Notes: a model not told the origin generated them from the sequence alone. A DNA stretch of 44,531 nt from Candidatus Brocadia sp. (GCA_011525665.1 WYAU01000025.1:1-44531), one strand, 5' to 3'. Counted from the first letter of the stretch, positions 15,360 to 25,082 are shown. Numbers and translations: made by a program.

Positions 15360-16049
15360 CTATTTCATTTCCTGCATCACCAGGTCGTCAAAATATGTGT
15401 ATGAATCTGCCTTTGTCCAGAGTCCCACACTCCCGCTGTCGAATGTGTCATCTGATACCTCGAATACCCTGGTATTATTAAAAAAACACTGAATCTTGTC
15501 CGCCTTACAAACAACTTTCAGCAGGTGCCATTCGTTCGACGGCACCTTTATGTTTTTACCGGCAATCTGCCTTCGGCTCCCATTGATTACCGAATATAAC
15601 CGTACATTATTTTCCAGGGCATTGGCCCTGATGACATAGTAGTTATTGTTATCTTTGTATCTGAAGACCAGCCCCCCGGCCTGATCGGTCTTCCCGCTTA
15701 TTGCCCGGAATTTTACAAATGCCGCAAAATCTTTATACGACACGCCGTCCAGTATCAAGAGAGGGAAGCGATTGTCCGTATCGTCCAGCTTGGTCTGCAC
15801 AACTACATTATCGGCCGAGGGCGCATGTTCTATCTTCTTGACTACCCAGCGTCCTTGTTCCCCTTTTCCCGTAAGAGCGCTTTGAAATCCCATGGGGACC
15901 TCATCTACCTTGTTGTCATCAAAATAATATTCCTTCCTTTCCCCTAAGATTTCCGATGTGGTAATTTTTTGCCCCTGCTGTGCATGTGCATAACCGGAAA
16001 TTGAAGCGTTCATTACACAAACGATACCTGCAAAGAATAATTTTTTCAT
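15360..16049 (-). CDS. Secreted LamG/concanavalin-like domain protein
   Basis: A 229-aa protein with a Sec signal peptide (MKKLFFAGIVCVMNASISGYAHA). The mature part is a beta-sandwich of the DUF1080/LamG type: FVKFRAISGKTDQAGGLVFRY, NNYYVIRANALENNVRLYS, NEWHLLKVVCKADKIQCFFN and the closing GSVGLWTKADSYTYFDDLVM. Such domains bind or accompany carbohydrates in the periplasm or outside the cell. No catalytic residues can be assigned. It stands alone between debris-filled gaps. Confidence 0.75.
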   Translation of the reverse strand: MKKLFFAGIVCVMNASISGYAHAQQGQKITTSEILGERKEYYFDDNKVDEVPMGFQSALTGKGEQGRWVVKKIEHAPSADNVVVQTKLDDTDNRFPLLILDGVSYKDFAAFVKFRAISGKTDQAGGLVFRYKDNNNYYVIRANALENNVRLYSVINGSRRQIAGKNIKVPSNEWHLLKVVCKADKIQCFFNNTRVFEVSDDTFDSGSVGLWTKADSYTYFDDLVMQEMK

Positions 16050-16084
16050 AAAGGCAACCTCGCGAGAAAAATGTTAAATTAAAC

Positions 16085-16107
16085 ACGGGCAAACAAAGTT
16101 TGTCCGT
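16085..16107. repeat. Dispersed palindrome ACGGGCAAAC-AAA-GTTTGTCCGT
   Basis: This 23-bp inverted repeat has one mismatch in a 10-bp stem. A perfect 24-bp relative is at 43549-43572. It lies upstream of the LamG-like gene. Confidence 0.7.
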
Positions 16108-17093
16108 ACCGTACCACCTCAAAACCCGCTTAAATAAAGTGAAAATTCCGTATACTCTATAAATCAGACCTGCTGCAACTCCCCCCCCTCTCGCCCTGCC
16201 CACCGTTTACGGGAGGACTATGGGGATATGTGAAATCCGAATTATTTAACTCAATTCCAGAAACCCTCCTTCCCCTCTCTCAGTTATTTACTATTACCGG
16301 TCAATCGCAATGTGATTACCGGGGAAACAAAATGATCCCCGCAGAACCCCTCGCTGAGGACAGCGATGGCACAGAAGTCTCCTTCGTTGAGTCAACCGGC
16401 GCATCGTCATCGTGTCCCGTATCACATTTACGGGACATCTCCAACGCACAGTTCTTTCTCGTTCCCGGATTTTACCCATTTTTTCGCCGACTGCTGGCGG
16501 AGTCTTTGTATAGGGAGACTCCCAGACAAGGGATGTGGACGTCGCAGACCACCCGCAGTCAGAATAAAAGCATAATAACAAACCACTCATAATTACAAAT
16601 AAATTTTTGCTTTAAAAATTCTTTTTTTGGGACGAGACGCTCTTTTTGCGGTGCAGGGATGCCTCGCTGCCGCTGTCTTTAATCTGTTGACAAAGCCACT
16701 GCAGCCTTTCTTCGTGTTCTTTTGGAAAAGGCAGGACGTATACGGCACTCCTGGGGGGTATCTTGCGCAATCTGATGTGTTAACAGCAGCCATGTATGCA
16801 TGAAATCAGCCAAAACATGTTATATTTGTTACAAAATGTTATTATAATTACACATAACAAACTTGGATATCAAAAGAATTTTTGAACAATTATGGTCTCT
16901 TATCTGATGCTAATCCATTATTTTGCTTGACTTAAGCACTCAAATGGTTTTAAATATGGACAAAATTGTACTTTCCGTAGATACCATAAAACCAAAAAAC
17001 TATTCGCATCACTAATTATCATGAAAACTCCTCTGCTCTGAAGACTATTTGCCTCATTCTTTGAAATTATTACACAAACATGTATAAATAGAC
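16108..17093. other. 1-kb gap before the TonB receptor gene
   Basis: No intact gene is recognised. A hairpin TCCCGTA-TCACATT-TACGGGA lies at 16415-16435. On the minus strand a frame at 16612-16770 (TTG start, 52 aa, with AVYVLPFPKEHEERLQWL) has protein-like composition and may be the tail of a lost gene. The last 290 nt are AT-rich and should hold the promoter of the downstream operon, though no clear hexamers stand out. Confidence 0.5.
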
Positions 17094-19166
17094 ATGTTAC
17101 TTTCTAGCCTCAGAAAGAAAACAAGTTTCTTTTTTCAAGGAAATGAAAAATTTCGGAGATTTTTCATTGGAAATTTCTTCCTTCTTTGTTTCTCCTCTTC
17201 TCTGTGCCGGGCAGAATCGGAATTGTCCCTGGAACCATTGCCTGTAAGCGAAGAAATGATTCTTTTTCAGGAAATTCCCTCCGTTTACAGCGCCTCCAAA
17301 TATGAGCAAAAGTTGACAGAAGCCCCTTCCTCGGTAACTATTATAACGGCAGATGAGATCAAAAAATATGGTTATCTCAATTTTGCAGAGATTCTGCGGA
17401 GCGTGCGAGGATTCCATATTACCTATGACAGAAACTATCATTATCTCGGTGTAAGGGGTTTTGGGTTGCCGGGAGATTACAATACGCGTATCCTGCTCCT
17501 TATCGATGGACACCGCATCAATGACGCAATTTATGAACAGGCGCCAATCGGGACGGATTTTCCCATCGATATTGACCTCATTGAACGCATCGAGATCATC
17601 CGCGGCCCGGGTTCTTCCCTCTATGGCACGAATGCTTTCTTCGCGGTTATCAATGTAATTACCCGGCAGGGAAGGGGATTTAAGGGCGTTGAGGTGTCGG
17701 GAACAGCGGGCAGTTTTGAGACATACAAGACCCGCGTGAGTTACGGGGAAAAATTTCCCAATGGCCTGGAGATGTTATTGTCTGGCTCTTATTACAGCAG
17801 CGAAGGAGATGATCGTCTGTTCTTTCGGGAATTCGACAACCCGGAAAATAACAATGGCATTGCCGAAGATCTTGATAATGACCGGTTTAAAAACTTTTTC
17901 AGCAGCCTTTCCTTTCATGACTGGACTTTGCAATTCAATTATCATCAGAGGGAAAAAGTTGTTCCGACCGCTCCCTATGATACGAGATTTAACGAGCGTT
18001 TTTTTACTTCTGACGAGCGGGGGTGGGTGGATCTGAAGTACGAACGCCTGTTTGATGAACAGTGGAATTTTCTGGCCCGGTTCAATTATAATTTTTACGA
18101 CTACAATGACGATTATTACGCAAACGGATTGCCTGAAACTGTGAAAACTTCCGATGACGTTGACAGTCAATGGCTGCAGGGAGAGCTTCAGTTAACCAAA
18201 ACTCTTCTCGAAAAGCACAAAGGCACCGTCGGTTTTGATTATCGATACAGTATACAACAGGACCAGCGGACATTCAATCATGTACGGGAGGAGAGATTTC
18301 CGGGCATTAAACGTGAAATTCTCGATGACAAGCACGACACTCAGTATTGGGCGGTTTATTTTCAGGATGAATACGCCATTACCGACTATTTGACTTTAAA
18401 TGCCGGTGTTCGTTTTGATTATTTTTACACCTTCGGGACCTCCGTCAGCCCGCGTACTGCTTTGATTTACAGCCCTTTTACGAAGACAACATTCAAGTTC
18501 GTTTATGGCCGTGCCTTCCGTGCGCCAAACGCCTATGAACTTTATTACAGCGACGGCACTTCGCAAATGTCCAGTTCTCATCTCGACCCCGAGACCATCG
18601 ATACGTACGAGATCATTTACGAACAGTACTTTGGAAAACACTTTCGCGGAACACTTGTCGGTTTTTACAACTCAATTGACGACCTCATCGCCTTAAGAAC
18701 CGACCCGGAAAACGGGCTTCTCGTATTTGATAACATCGATAGGGTTCGTGCGAAGGGCATTGAAACCGAGATGGAAGCGAAATGGGACAGCGGATTTGAG
18801 GGCAGGGCCAGCTACACGATTCAGGAAACCGAGGATGAGATGACCGGAGAAATACTGGTAAATTCTCCGAAACATTTGGCCAAGTTCAATGTTATTATTC
18901 CCCTGATCGGGAGAAAACTCTTTTTCGGCGGAGAGGAACAATATACCAGCAGGAGAAAAACGCTTTCACGCAGAAGTGCGGAAGACTTTTTTGTCACGAA
19001 CGTGACATTGTACGGCAGGAATATTTTTAAAACGTTGGAAGTTTCTGGAGGAATCTTTAACTTGTTTAATAAGGAATACGAAGACCCCGGAGGAGAAGAG
19101 CACCCCCTGGACGTCATAGAACAGGACGGCAGGATATTTCGAATTAAGGTTACGTATGCTTTTTAA
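17094..19166 (+). CDS. TonB-dependent outer-membrane receptor
   Basis: A 690-aa receptor. After an N-terminal signal segment (FFIGNFFLLCFSSSLCRAE), the plug domain begins around residue 60 with SVYSASKYEQKLTEAPSSVT and contains LGVRGFGLPGDYNTRILLLI and RIEIIRGPGSSLYGTNAFFA, the plug hallmarks. A 22-stranded barrel follows with a terminal aromatic strand (RIKVTYAF). The substrate is unknown; no cobalamin or iron box was seen upstream. The periplasmic binding protein and GGDEF-EAL genes follow closely, suggesting ligand uptake or sensing linked to c-di-GMP. Confidence 0.93.
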   Translation: MLLSSLRKKTSFFFQGNEKFRRFFIGNFFLLCFSSSLCRAESELSLEPLPVSEEMILFQEIPSVYSASKYEQKLTEAPSSVTIITADEIKKYGYLNFAEILRSVRGFHITYDRNYHYLGVRGFGLPGDYNTRILLLIDGHRINDAIYEQAPIGTDFPIDIDLIERIEIIRGPGSSLYGTNAFFAVINVITRQGRGFKGVEVSGTAGSFETYKTRVSYGEKFPNGLEMLLSGSYYSSEGDDRLFFREFDNPENNNGIAEDLDNDRFKNFFSSLSFHDWTLQFNYHQREKVVPTAPYDTRFNERFFTSDERGWVDLKYERLFDEQWNFLARFNYNFYDYNDDYYANGLPETVKTSDDVDSQWLQGELQLTKTLLEKHKGTVGFDYRYSIQQDQRTFNHVREERFPGIKREILDDKHDTQYWAVYFQDEYAITDYLTLNAGVRFDYFYTFGTSVSPRTALIYSPFTKTTFKFVYGRAFRAPNAYELYYSDGTSQMSSSHLDPETIDTYEIIYEQYFGKHFRGTLVGFYNSIDDLIALRTDPENGLLVFDNIDRVRAKGIETEMEAKWDSGFEGRASYTIQETEDEMTGEILVNSPKHLAKFNVIIPLIGRKLFFGGEEQYTSRRKTLSRRSAEDFFVTNVTLYGRNIFKTLEVSGGIFNLFNKEYEDPGGEEHPLDVIEQDGRIFRIKVTYAF

Positions 19167-19186
19167 TTTACCCGGTAAAATTCGAT

Positions 19187-20137
19187 ATGTACGGGTGCAA
19201 AACACGCGCTATGCTCAAGGCAGTTCTTTCCGCAGTCTTCGTTTTCTGCGTAAACATTCATGAAATCCCGGCAAATGAGCTGCAAATTACTGTGCTTGTC
19301 AGCCACAATGAATCTCCGTACACGGAAGTGCTCGCGGGTTTTCAGGAGCATATTGTGGAACAAAAAATACCGTCAAAATGCACTGCCTATGCGCTGGAAG
19401 GCGGGAAAGTGCGGATATCGCACATTTTTGAGGAAATCAAAAGAAGTCACCCGGCGGTGATATTTACCATTGGAACATTCCCAACGGTTGAAGCTCTTAA
19501 GGTGTTTCACGATATTCCCGTTGTCGCTACCTTTATTCTCGACGAGGATACGATAAAGCGCTCCCGGAACGCTACCGGCGTAATACTTGACTTCCCGTTA
19601 GAAAAACAGTTTTTCTGGTTAAAGCAATTTCTCCCAAAGGCGAGAAAAATCGGCGTCATCTACAACCCGCTGGAAAATCAGGAAAAGATCCGGTGCGCGG
19701 AGGAAATCGCAAGAAAAATGGGGCTTGAACTTTATCCTGTAAAGGTGCATACGCCAAAAGATATTCCCCGGGCGCTTAAAACCCTTGCAAATGAGGCGGA
19801 TGTTTTGTGGGGAATGCATGACGCTCTCATATTTAATTCGCTGACCGCCAGGCACATCCTGCTTTTTTCCTTTCGAAACCGTATACCTTTTTGTGGTCTT
19901 TCTTCCGCATGGGTAAAGGCAGGGGCGCTTTATGCCCTGGAATATGATTTTCATGATATCGGGATGCAATGCGGAGAGATGGTCGTGAAAATAACAGGGG
20001 GCGCACAGGCGAAGTCCGTGCCTCCGTCGTTTCCCCGAAAGCTGCTTTACACCGTGAATCTGAGAACAGCCCGGCATATGAAGGTAGATATTAAGGAAGA
20101 ATACATCCGTACTGCATGTAAAATTTTTGATGAATGA
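19187..20137 (+). CDS. Periplasmic ABC-type substrate-binding protein (PF04392-like)
   Basis: A 316-aa protein with a signal peptide (MLKAVLSAVFVFCVNIHEIPA; an alternative start is Met9). The fold is the type I periplasmic binding protein of the ABC_sub_bind family: HPAVIFTIGTFPTVEALK, DIPVVATFILD, LPKARKIGVIYNP and RNRIPFCGLSSAWVKAGALY. No permease or ATPase partner is nearby. Instead it sits 20 nt after the TonB receptor and 3 nt before a membrane GGDEF-EAL protein, so it may sense a ligand and signal through that neighbour. Confidence 0.85.
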   Translation: MYGCKTRAMLKAVLSAVFVFCVNIHEIPANELQITVLVSHNESPYTEVLAGFQEHIVEQKIPSKCTAYALEGGKVRISHIFEEIKRSHPAVIFTIGTFPTVEALKVFHDIPVVATFILDEDTIKRSRNATGVILDFPLEKQFFWLKQFLPKARKIGVIYNPLENQEKIRCAEEIARKMGLELYPVKVHTPKDIPRALKTLANEADVLWGMHDALIFNSLTARHILLFSFRNRIPFCGLSSAWVKAGALYALEYDFHDIGMQCGEMVVKITGGAQAKSVPPSFPRKLLYTVNLRTARHMKVDIKEEYIRTACKIFDE

Positions 20138-20140
20138 ATT

Positions 20141-22309
20141 ATGCCAGTCTCACGAGCAAAGCGACGAATAAGCATCGCAACCAAGTTCAATCTTTTGACC
20201 ATTCTCATCATCCTGATGACCTCGGCAGGGATCAGCTTTTTTCTCATGCACAATGTAATTTCCTACAGGTACAATAGTCTTCTGAGGCACGGCCTGATTG
20301 TTGCAGGTATGGCGTCTCAAACGAGCGAATACTGCATCTATACGGGGGACAGAGAAACGATGATGCAGATCGTCGAGAGCCTGGAAGTGGACGACGACGT
20401 CGCTTATGTATGCCTTTTGAACAAAGAAAAGAACCAACTCATGCGCAAAAGTTTTAAATCCGGGCTAAAAATTCCTCCGGTTTCGGTGGTGAATTCCGGG
20501 GATCACGGTTCGCCCGGAAAAATACTTTATGAAGAATTTGTCAATACCGAAGACGGGAATCGGTACATTGAAGTCATCGCCCCGGTTGTCAGCTTTGCCG
20601 CACAGAAGCCAAATGACGGAGTGGAAAACAATACGAAGGACGCACACCCGGAGATTCTGGGGTACGTTCAGCTTGGCTTGTCTCTTGAAAATCTTTATAA
20701 GAGCATAAATCAATTCAAGGTGTCGGCCTTCCTTTTTACCTCCCTCTTTATCTTTATCGGGATTGCTTTTACCCTGTTTCTTACAAAAAGAATTACCGCC
20801 CCTCTCAAGAAGCTGAGTTTGGCAACGAAAAAAATTTCTGAAGGCGTATTCGAACAGCAGATTAGTGTGCGCACAAATGATGAAATTTCAGACTTTGCAA
20901 GCGCTTTCAGCCGTATGATTGAACATCTACGGGTATATCGCGACCAGCTGAAACACACGGCATTTCACGATTCATTAACAAACCTGCCCAACAGGAATCT
21001 TTTTATGGAGCGTTTGGAGCGATTAATTGAACATGCCAAGAGGGATACACAGTGCGCGTTTTCTGTATTGTTTATCGATCTTGATCGTTTCAAGGTTATC
21101 AATGACAGCCTGGGACACCTGGTGGGCGATAAACTCCTGATCTTCATCGCGCAGAAACTGGAAAAGTGCCTGCGGAAATCAGATACCGTCGCCCGTTTCG
21201 GAGGCGATGAGTTTGCGATCCTCCTCGATAACGTAGACGACGACTTTAACGCAAAATTCGTGGCAGAGAGAATCCTCGAAACCCTGAAGGAGCCTTTCAG
21301 TCTTGACGGACACAGGATTGTCGCCTCGGCAAGCATTGGCATTGTCTTACAGGGCGAATTTTACAGCCGGCCGGAGGATATCCTGCGCGACGCAGACATA
21401 ACGATGTATCGGGCGAAGATGCTCGGTAAGGCGCGGTATGCAATATTTAACGCGGAGATGCATGCCAGGGCGGTGAATTTTTTACAACTGGAGGCCGATC
21501 TCCGCCACGCAATTGAACGTTCAGAGCTGATAATTTACTATCAGCCCATTGTATCGCTGGAGCGTGATGAGATCATTGGTCTGGAATCGCTCATTCGCTG
21601 GCAGCATCCTCAACGCGGTTTAATTCTGCCCGATGATTTTATCCCGCTCGCAGAGGAAACCAGCATGATCGACAAAATCGGGCACTGGGTAATACAAAAC
21701 GCATGCGCCCAGAACAAGGCGTGGCATGACATGGGATTTTCCAATATAACGATTACCGTTAATGTATCGGTATTACAGTTCCGGCACAAAGAACTCCCGG
21801 AACAAATTGGAGCCATAATAAAAAACACCGGCCTGCCCGCCGACGCCTTTGAACTGGAAATTACCGAAAGCACCGTTATCGAGAACAAAGGGCTCGTCCT
21901 CGAAATATTCAAAGAGCTGAATAAAATGAAAATCCATCTCATGATGGATGATTTTGGCAACGGTTTTTCCTCTATCCACAACCTGAAAGACCTTCCGTTC
22001 AGCACCCTGAAAATCGATCGCTCTTTGATTCTGGATATTGCCGTCAATCCGGATGCTTCTGCGATCGTCAAATCCATTATAGACATGGCGCACTCTCTTA
22101 AAATAAAGGTAATTGCAGAGGGCGTGGAAACGCAAGAGCAAATGGAACTGTTGCGGTTATACCGGTGTGATTACATACAGGGCTACCTGTTATACTGCCC
22201 GATGAAGGCCGAGGAAATTACACACGTATTGAGACAGAAAAATAAACCCGTATCGGGCGCGAAACACAACGACGCCTGCGGGATTCTTCCCTTCACGGGA
22301 GAAAATTAG
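20141..22309 (+). CDS. Membrane-bound GGDEF-EAL protein (c-di-GMP synthesis and breakdown)
   Basis: A 722-aa protein. Two membrane helices (about 16-38 and 192-214) bracket a periplasmic sensor of about 150 residues. A HAMP segment (RITAPLKKLSLATKKISEG) follows, then GGDEF with the intact motif RFGGDEFAILLD (near 360), then EAL with GLESLIRW (first motif Glu kept), NVSVLQF, ELEITES, DDFGNGFSS, LKIDRS and EGVETQEQ. Both catalytic centres look usable, so net activity cannot be told. The periplasmic sensor could contact the preceding binding protein. A c-di-GMP riboswitch occurs 13 kb away. Confidence 0.92.
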   Translation: MPVSRAKRRISIATKFNLLTILIILMTSAGISFFLMHNVISYRYNSLLRHGLIVAGMASQTSEYCIYTGDRETMMQIVESLEVDDDVAYVCLLNKEKNQLMRKSFKSGLKIPPVSVVNSGDHGSPGKILYEEFVNTEDGNRYIEVIAPVVSFAAQKPNDGVENNTKDAHPEILGYVQLGLSLENLYKSINQFKVSAFLFTSLFIFIGIAFTLFLTKRITAPLKKLSLATKKISEGVFEQQISVRTNDEISDFASAFSRMIEHLRVYRDQLKHTAFHDSLTNLPNRNLFMERLERLIEHAKRDTQCAFSVLFIDLDRFKVINDSLGHLVGDKLLIFIAQKLEKCLRKSDTVARFGGDEFAILLDNVDDDFNAKFVAERILETLKEPFSLDGHRIVASASIGIVLQGEFYSRPEDILRDADITMYRAKMLGKARYAIFNAEMHARAVNFLQLEADLRHAIERSELIIYYQPIVSLERDEIIGLESLIRWQHPQRGLILPDDFIPLAEETSMIDKIGHWVIQNACAQNKAWHDMGFSNITITVNVSVLQFRHKELPEQIGAIIKNTGLPADAFELEITESTVIENKGLVLEIFKELNKMKIHLMMDDFGNGFSSIHNLKDLPFSTLKIDRSLILDIAVNPDASAIVKSIIDMAHSLKIKVIAEGVETQEQMELLRLYRCDYIQGYLLYCPMKAEEITHVLRQKNKPVSGAKHNDACGILPFTGEN

Positions 22310-22315
22310 CGCATT

Positions 22316-22420
22316 ATGCAATCACTGCATGGAAAATGGCTTTATTTTACAGAGGAAAACCGTGAAATAATTGCCGGACCGTTCACGGTGAAAAAATATT
22401 GCGGGGTGGAGGTGAAATGA
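22316..22420 (+). CDS. 34-aa small ORF between the GGDEF-EAL and C39 genes
   Basis: ATG at 22316 follows the upstream stop by 6 nt and the TGA at 22418-22420 lies 1 nt before the next ATG (22422). The peptide MQSLHGKWLYFTEENREIIA plus GPFTVKKYCGVEVK is rich in aromatic and charged residues and is not recognised. The GGAGGTG ribosome-binding site of the next gene lies in its last codons. An ACCGTGAA/TTCACGGT stem (22359-22389) lies inside it. It could be a real small protein or a translational-coupling leader. Confidence 0.4.
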   Translation: MQSLHGKWLYFTEENREIIAGPFTVKKYCGVEVK

Positions 22421-22421
22421 A

Positions 22422-23525
22422 ATGCGATATAAAAACGTGTTCAGTATCGTCGTGCTTTGTGTGGTCTTTTGTTGTGGTAATCCGGCGAACGGCACAGAAG
22501 AAACGGAGCCTTTGCCAAAGGCGCACCGTATCTCCGGTGTGCCGTACCACAGGCAAATGACAGGCCTTTCCTGCGGTCCCGCTTCCCTTGAAATTCTCTA
22601 CGATTTTTGGGGCGAGGATATCGATCAAAAGGCCATTGCCGATGTCGTTCGGTTGTCTTCCATCGGCACCTATACCTGGGATATGGTGCGCGCCGGTTTT
22701 TTCAGTCATCTGAGCAGTGCCCAGGGGAGATTCTATCCCCGCAACGCGCCAAAAGCGGGCTATCCGGAAAGGCCGCTGGGTTATGCCTCTTTCGAGCATT
22801 CTTCCGATACTTTCTGGTGGCCGGACGTTAAAGAACTCATTGCTCACGATATTCCGGTTGTTTTATTCATGAAATATGCGCCCGATGATGAGAGCGCTCA
22901 CTACCGGGTGCTTGTGGGGTACGACGAAGAAAAGGGGGTCGTTTATTTTCTCGACCCATGGGGCAGGGACCTCACGAGGGTGGCAAATCCCGATCATACG
23001 ATCACGTGGAGCATGGCTGACTTCGAAAATGCCTGGAACCTTACCGGATATGGAACCTCACGCCCTTACTGGGGAGCAGTAATGGTGCCCTGGACTCTTG
23101 CCATCCGCACAAACGGTGAAACGACCTCCGGCTCCGTGCTCGAAGTGACGGCAGAAATAACGTATCCCTGTTCACAGCCGTTCGATTGTTCAGCCTATTG
23201 CGCCTTCAATACCAGTGCGGAAATCATTCTGCCCCCAAATATGTGCTTACTGGAGGGCACATCCAGAAGCGATATCGGATATTTTTCGGCCGGTGAAAGT
23301 GTTACCGTTACCTGGAAGGCAAAACTCCTTACGGATGGAACCGGTTCTTCACTTACCGTAAAGGCGACAGGGCTGGTTTCGGGCGCTGTGCCCGAAGTCC
23401 GCAGGAGAGATGAGGATAATGAAAAAAATGATATGGCGGATAACGGCAGCAAGGACGATAAGAATTTTTATCCCGCCTATGCGTACACGGACGAAATCGG
23501 CGTTGAGAAAAGAATAGACTTCTAA
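22422..23525 (+). CDS. Secreted C39-like cysteine peptidase domain protein
   Basis: A 367-aa exported protein (signal segment MRYKNVFSIVVLCVVFCCG). Residues about 35-215 are a C39_2-like papain fold: GLSCGPASLEILYDFWG carries the Cys, and AHYRVLVGYDEEKGVVYFLDPWGRD carries the His and Asp. The C-terminal 130 residues are a beta-rich domain (SGSVLEVTAEITYPCSQPF), perhaps Ig-like. Such proteins cleave peptides or crosslinks outside the cytoplasm. The gene continues the plus-strand operon from the GGDEF-EAL gene and could be its regulated output. Confidence 0.8.
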   Translation: MRYKNVFSIVVLCVVFCCGNPANGTEETEPLPKAHRISGVPYHRQMTGLSCGPASLEILYDFWGEDIDQKAIADVVRLSSIGTYTWDMVRAGFFSHLSSAQGRFYPRNAPKAGYPERPLGYASFEHSSDTFWWPDVKELIAHDIPVVLFMKYAPDDESAHYRVLVGYDEEKGVVYFLDPWGRDLTRVANPDHTITWSMADFENAWNLTGYGTSRPYWGAVMVPWTLAIRTNGETTSGSVLEVTAEITYPCSQPFDCSAYCAFNTSAEIILPPNMCLLEGTSRSDIGYFSAGESVTVTWKAKLLTDGTGSSLTVKATGLVSGAVPEVRRRDEDNEKNDMADNGSKDDKNFYPAYAYTDEIGVEKRIDF

Positions 23526-23531
23526 ATCATT

Positions 23532-24332
23532 TTATAAATTTTCTGCGGTTAGCCGGCCAAGAAGCCCCCTTCGCAGGACGCTGCGGTAAATATAGAGGAA
23601 AAACAGACAGGAAGCAAACAGGTAGACACAGGCGATGCTGAGGCCTGCGGCGAGACTTATAACCGAAAATTTACCGGAAAAGAGGGCGCCTCTCATTCCT
23701 TCGAATACATACGAGGGGGGAAGAATTGCCGAGACGGGCCGGAGAACTTTGGGAAGAGCGGAAACGGGATAAAAGATCCCGGTAAACGGGTCTAAGACAA
23801 AAGGAATTATCCAGGCGATCCACTCTGCCGGAGGGCCAAACCGCAAAACAAGCGCTGTAGCGAAAATTCCCAGCGCCAGCCCGAAGACAAGAATGATCGC
23901 AAGAAAGGGCACGAGCAAAACGCCAAATTGAAAAATATTATAGAGAAACATCACCCACGCGATAAGAAGCATCACGCTTAAGCCCGCTGCGCCCGTGGCC
24001 AGGCTTGAAACTACCAAACCTGACAGGTATTCGCGGATACGCAGAGGCGAAGCAAAAAGATTGAGCAGGTTGCATGACCACATATCTTCAAAAAAAGACA
24101 ACATCAAACCCTGCTGTATGCGGATAAGAAAATTCCATAAGACGACAGCGCCCAAAACGGTGGTAGTGAAACTAAAGACCGAATGACCGATAGTATCCAA
24201 ATACCGAGAAATAAACCCCCACAGGATCGTATCGATGCTTATCCACATGAAAATATTTACCAGACGGGTCTTGTTGTTTCGTATAAGAAATATTTGCCTT
24301 AAAAAGATTGCATATATTCTTATGAAATCCAT
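23532..24332 (-). CDS. ABC-2 type exporter permease
   Basis: A 266-aa integral membrane protein with about six hydrophobic helices and the ABC-2 family segment ending FTGIFYPVSALPKVLRPVSAILPPSYVFEG, as in NodJ/DrrB-type permeases. It pairs with the ATPase gene 21 nt upstream. The substrate is not deducible. The gene faces the C39 gene tail to tail with only 6 nt between stops. Confidence 0.88.
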   Translation of the reverse strand: MDFIRIYAIFLRQIFLIRNNKTRLVNIFMWISIDTILWGFISRYLDTIGHSVFSFTTTVLGAVVLWNFLIRIQQGLMLSFFEDMWSCNLLNLFASPLRIREYLSGLVVSSLATGAAGLSVMLLIAWVMFLYNIFQFGVLLVPFLAIILVFGLALGIFATALVLRFGPPAEWIAWIIPFVLDPFTGIFYPVSALPKVLRPVSAILPPSYVFEGMRGALFSGKFSVISLAAGLSIACVYLFASCLFFLYIYRSVLRRGLLGRLTAENL

Positions 24333-24353
24333 AAACGGTAAGGGGTGAATTCC

Positions 24354-25082
24354 TTAAAAGAAACCCGGTTCTTTAGCGACGGTAATAAAAAGTTCTTCGA
24401 GGTTTTTCTTCTCATATTCGACCGGCAGCTTTCTGGGATCCCCTTCAAGCAAAATTTTCCCGCGGGAGAGAAAAAGAACCCGGTCACACACGGCTTCGAC
24501 TTCATGCATATTATGGGAAGTCCAGAGCACTCCTGCGCTGCTTGACACAACATAGTCCCTGATTTTTTGCCGGATTATGTGAGCCGTATTCGGGTCGAGC
24601 GAGGCCGTCGGTTCGTCAAGGAGGAGAAGCTGCGGGGAATTAATCAGCGCCTTTGCAAGGTGCAGGCGCGTCTGTTCCCCCGCAGAAAGAACACCCGATT
24701 TTATATGGGCAAGTTCTTCAAGATTAAACTCCTTCAGGAGAAAATTTATTCTGTTCTTCAGCTTTTTTACTCCATAGAGGAGTCCGAATATATATAGGTT
24801 TTGCCAGACCGTAAGATTTCCTGGCAATTGGGCATATCCGGCGGAAAAGCTGACTTTTTTCATGATGCTTTTCCTGTGCTGCTTCAGATCTTTCCCTAAA
24901 ATAGAAATAAATCCGGCATCGGATTCAAGCACACCGAGTATTATATGAATAGTGGTCGTCTTGCCGGCTCCGTTCGGCCCCAGGAGGCCGACAATCTCAC
25001 CCTTCTTTACAGAAAACGAGAGGCAGGAAATGCCCTTTGTCCTGTCAAACTTTTTCATGAGATTTTCTATTTCAAGAATCAA
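24354..25082 (-). CDS. ABC-2 type exporter ATPase
   Basis: A 242-aa ATPase with Walker A GPNGAGKTTT, signature LSAGEQTRLHLAKAL (a variant of LSGGQ), Walker B LLLLDEPTASLD and the switch His in LWTSHNMHEV. It is of the DrrA/NodI class and forms an exporter with the following permease. It is transcribed divergently from groEL across a 558-nt intergenic region with palindromes. Confidence 0.93.
   Translation of the reverse strand: MILEIENLMKKFDRTKGISCLSFSVKKGEIVGLLGPNGAGKTTTIHIILGVLESDAGFISILGKDLKQHRKSIMKKVSFSAGYAQLPGNLTVWQNLYIFGLLYGVKKLKNRINFLLKEFNLEELAHIKSGVLSAGEQTRLHLAKALINSPQLLLLDEPTASLDPNTAHIIRQKIRDYVVSSSAGVLWTSHNMHEVEAVCDRVLFLSRGKILLEGDPRKLPVEYEKKNLEELFITVAKEPGFF

Noticed and set aside
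16230-16592. 120-aa and 69-aa plus-strand frames
   Set aside because: No ribosome-binding site or recognisable family, and both overlap a hairpin; composition looks non-coding.
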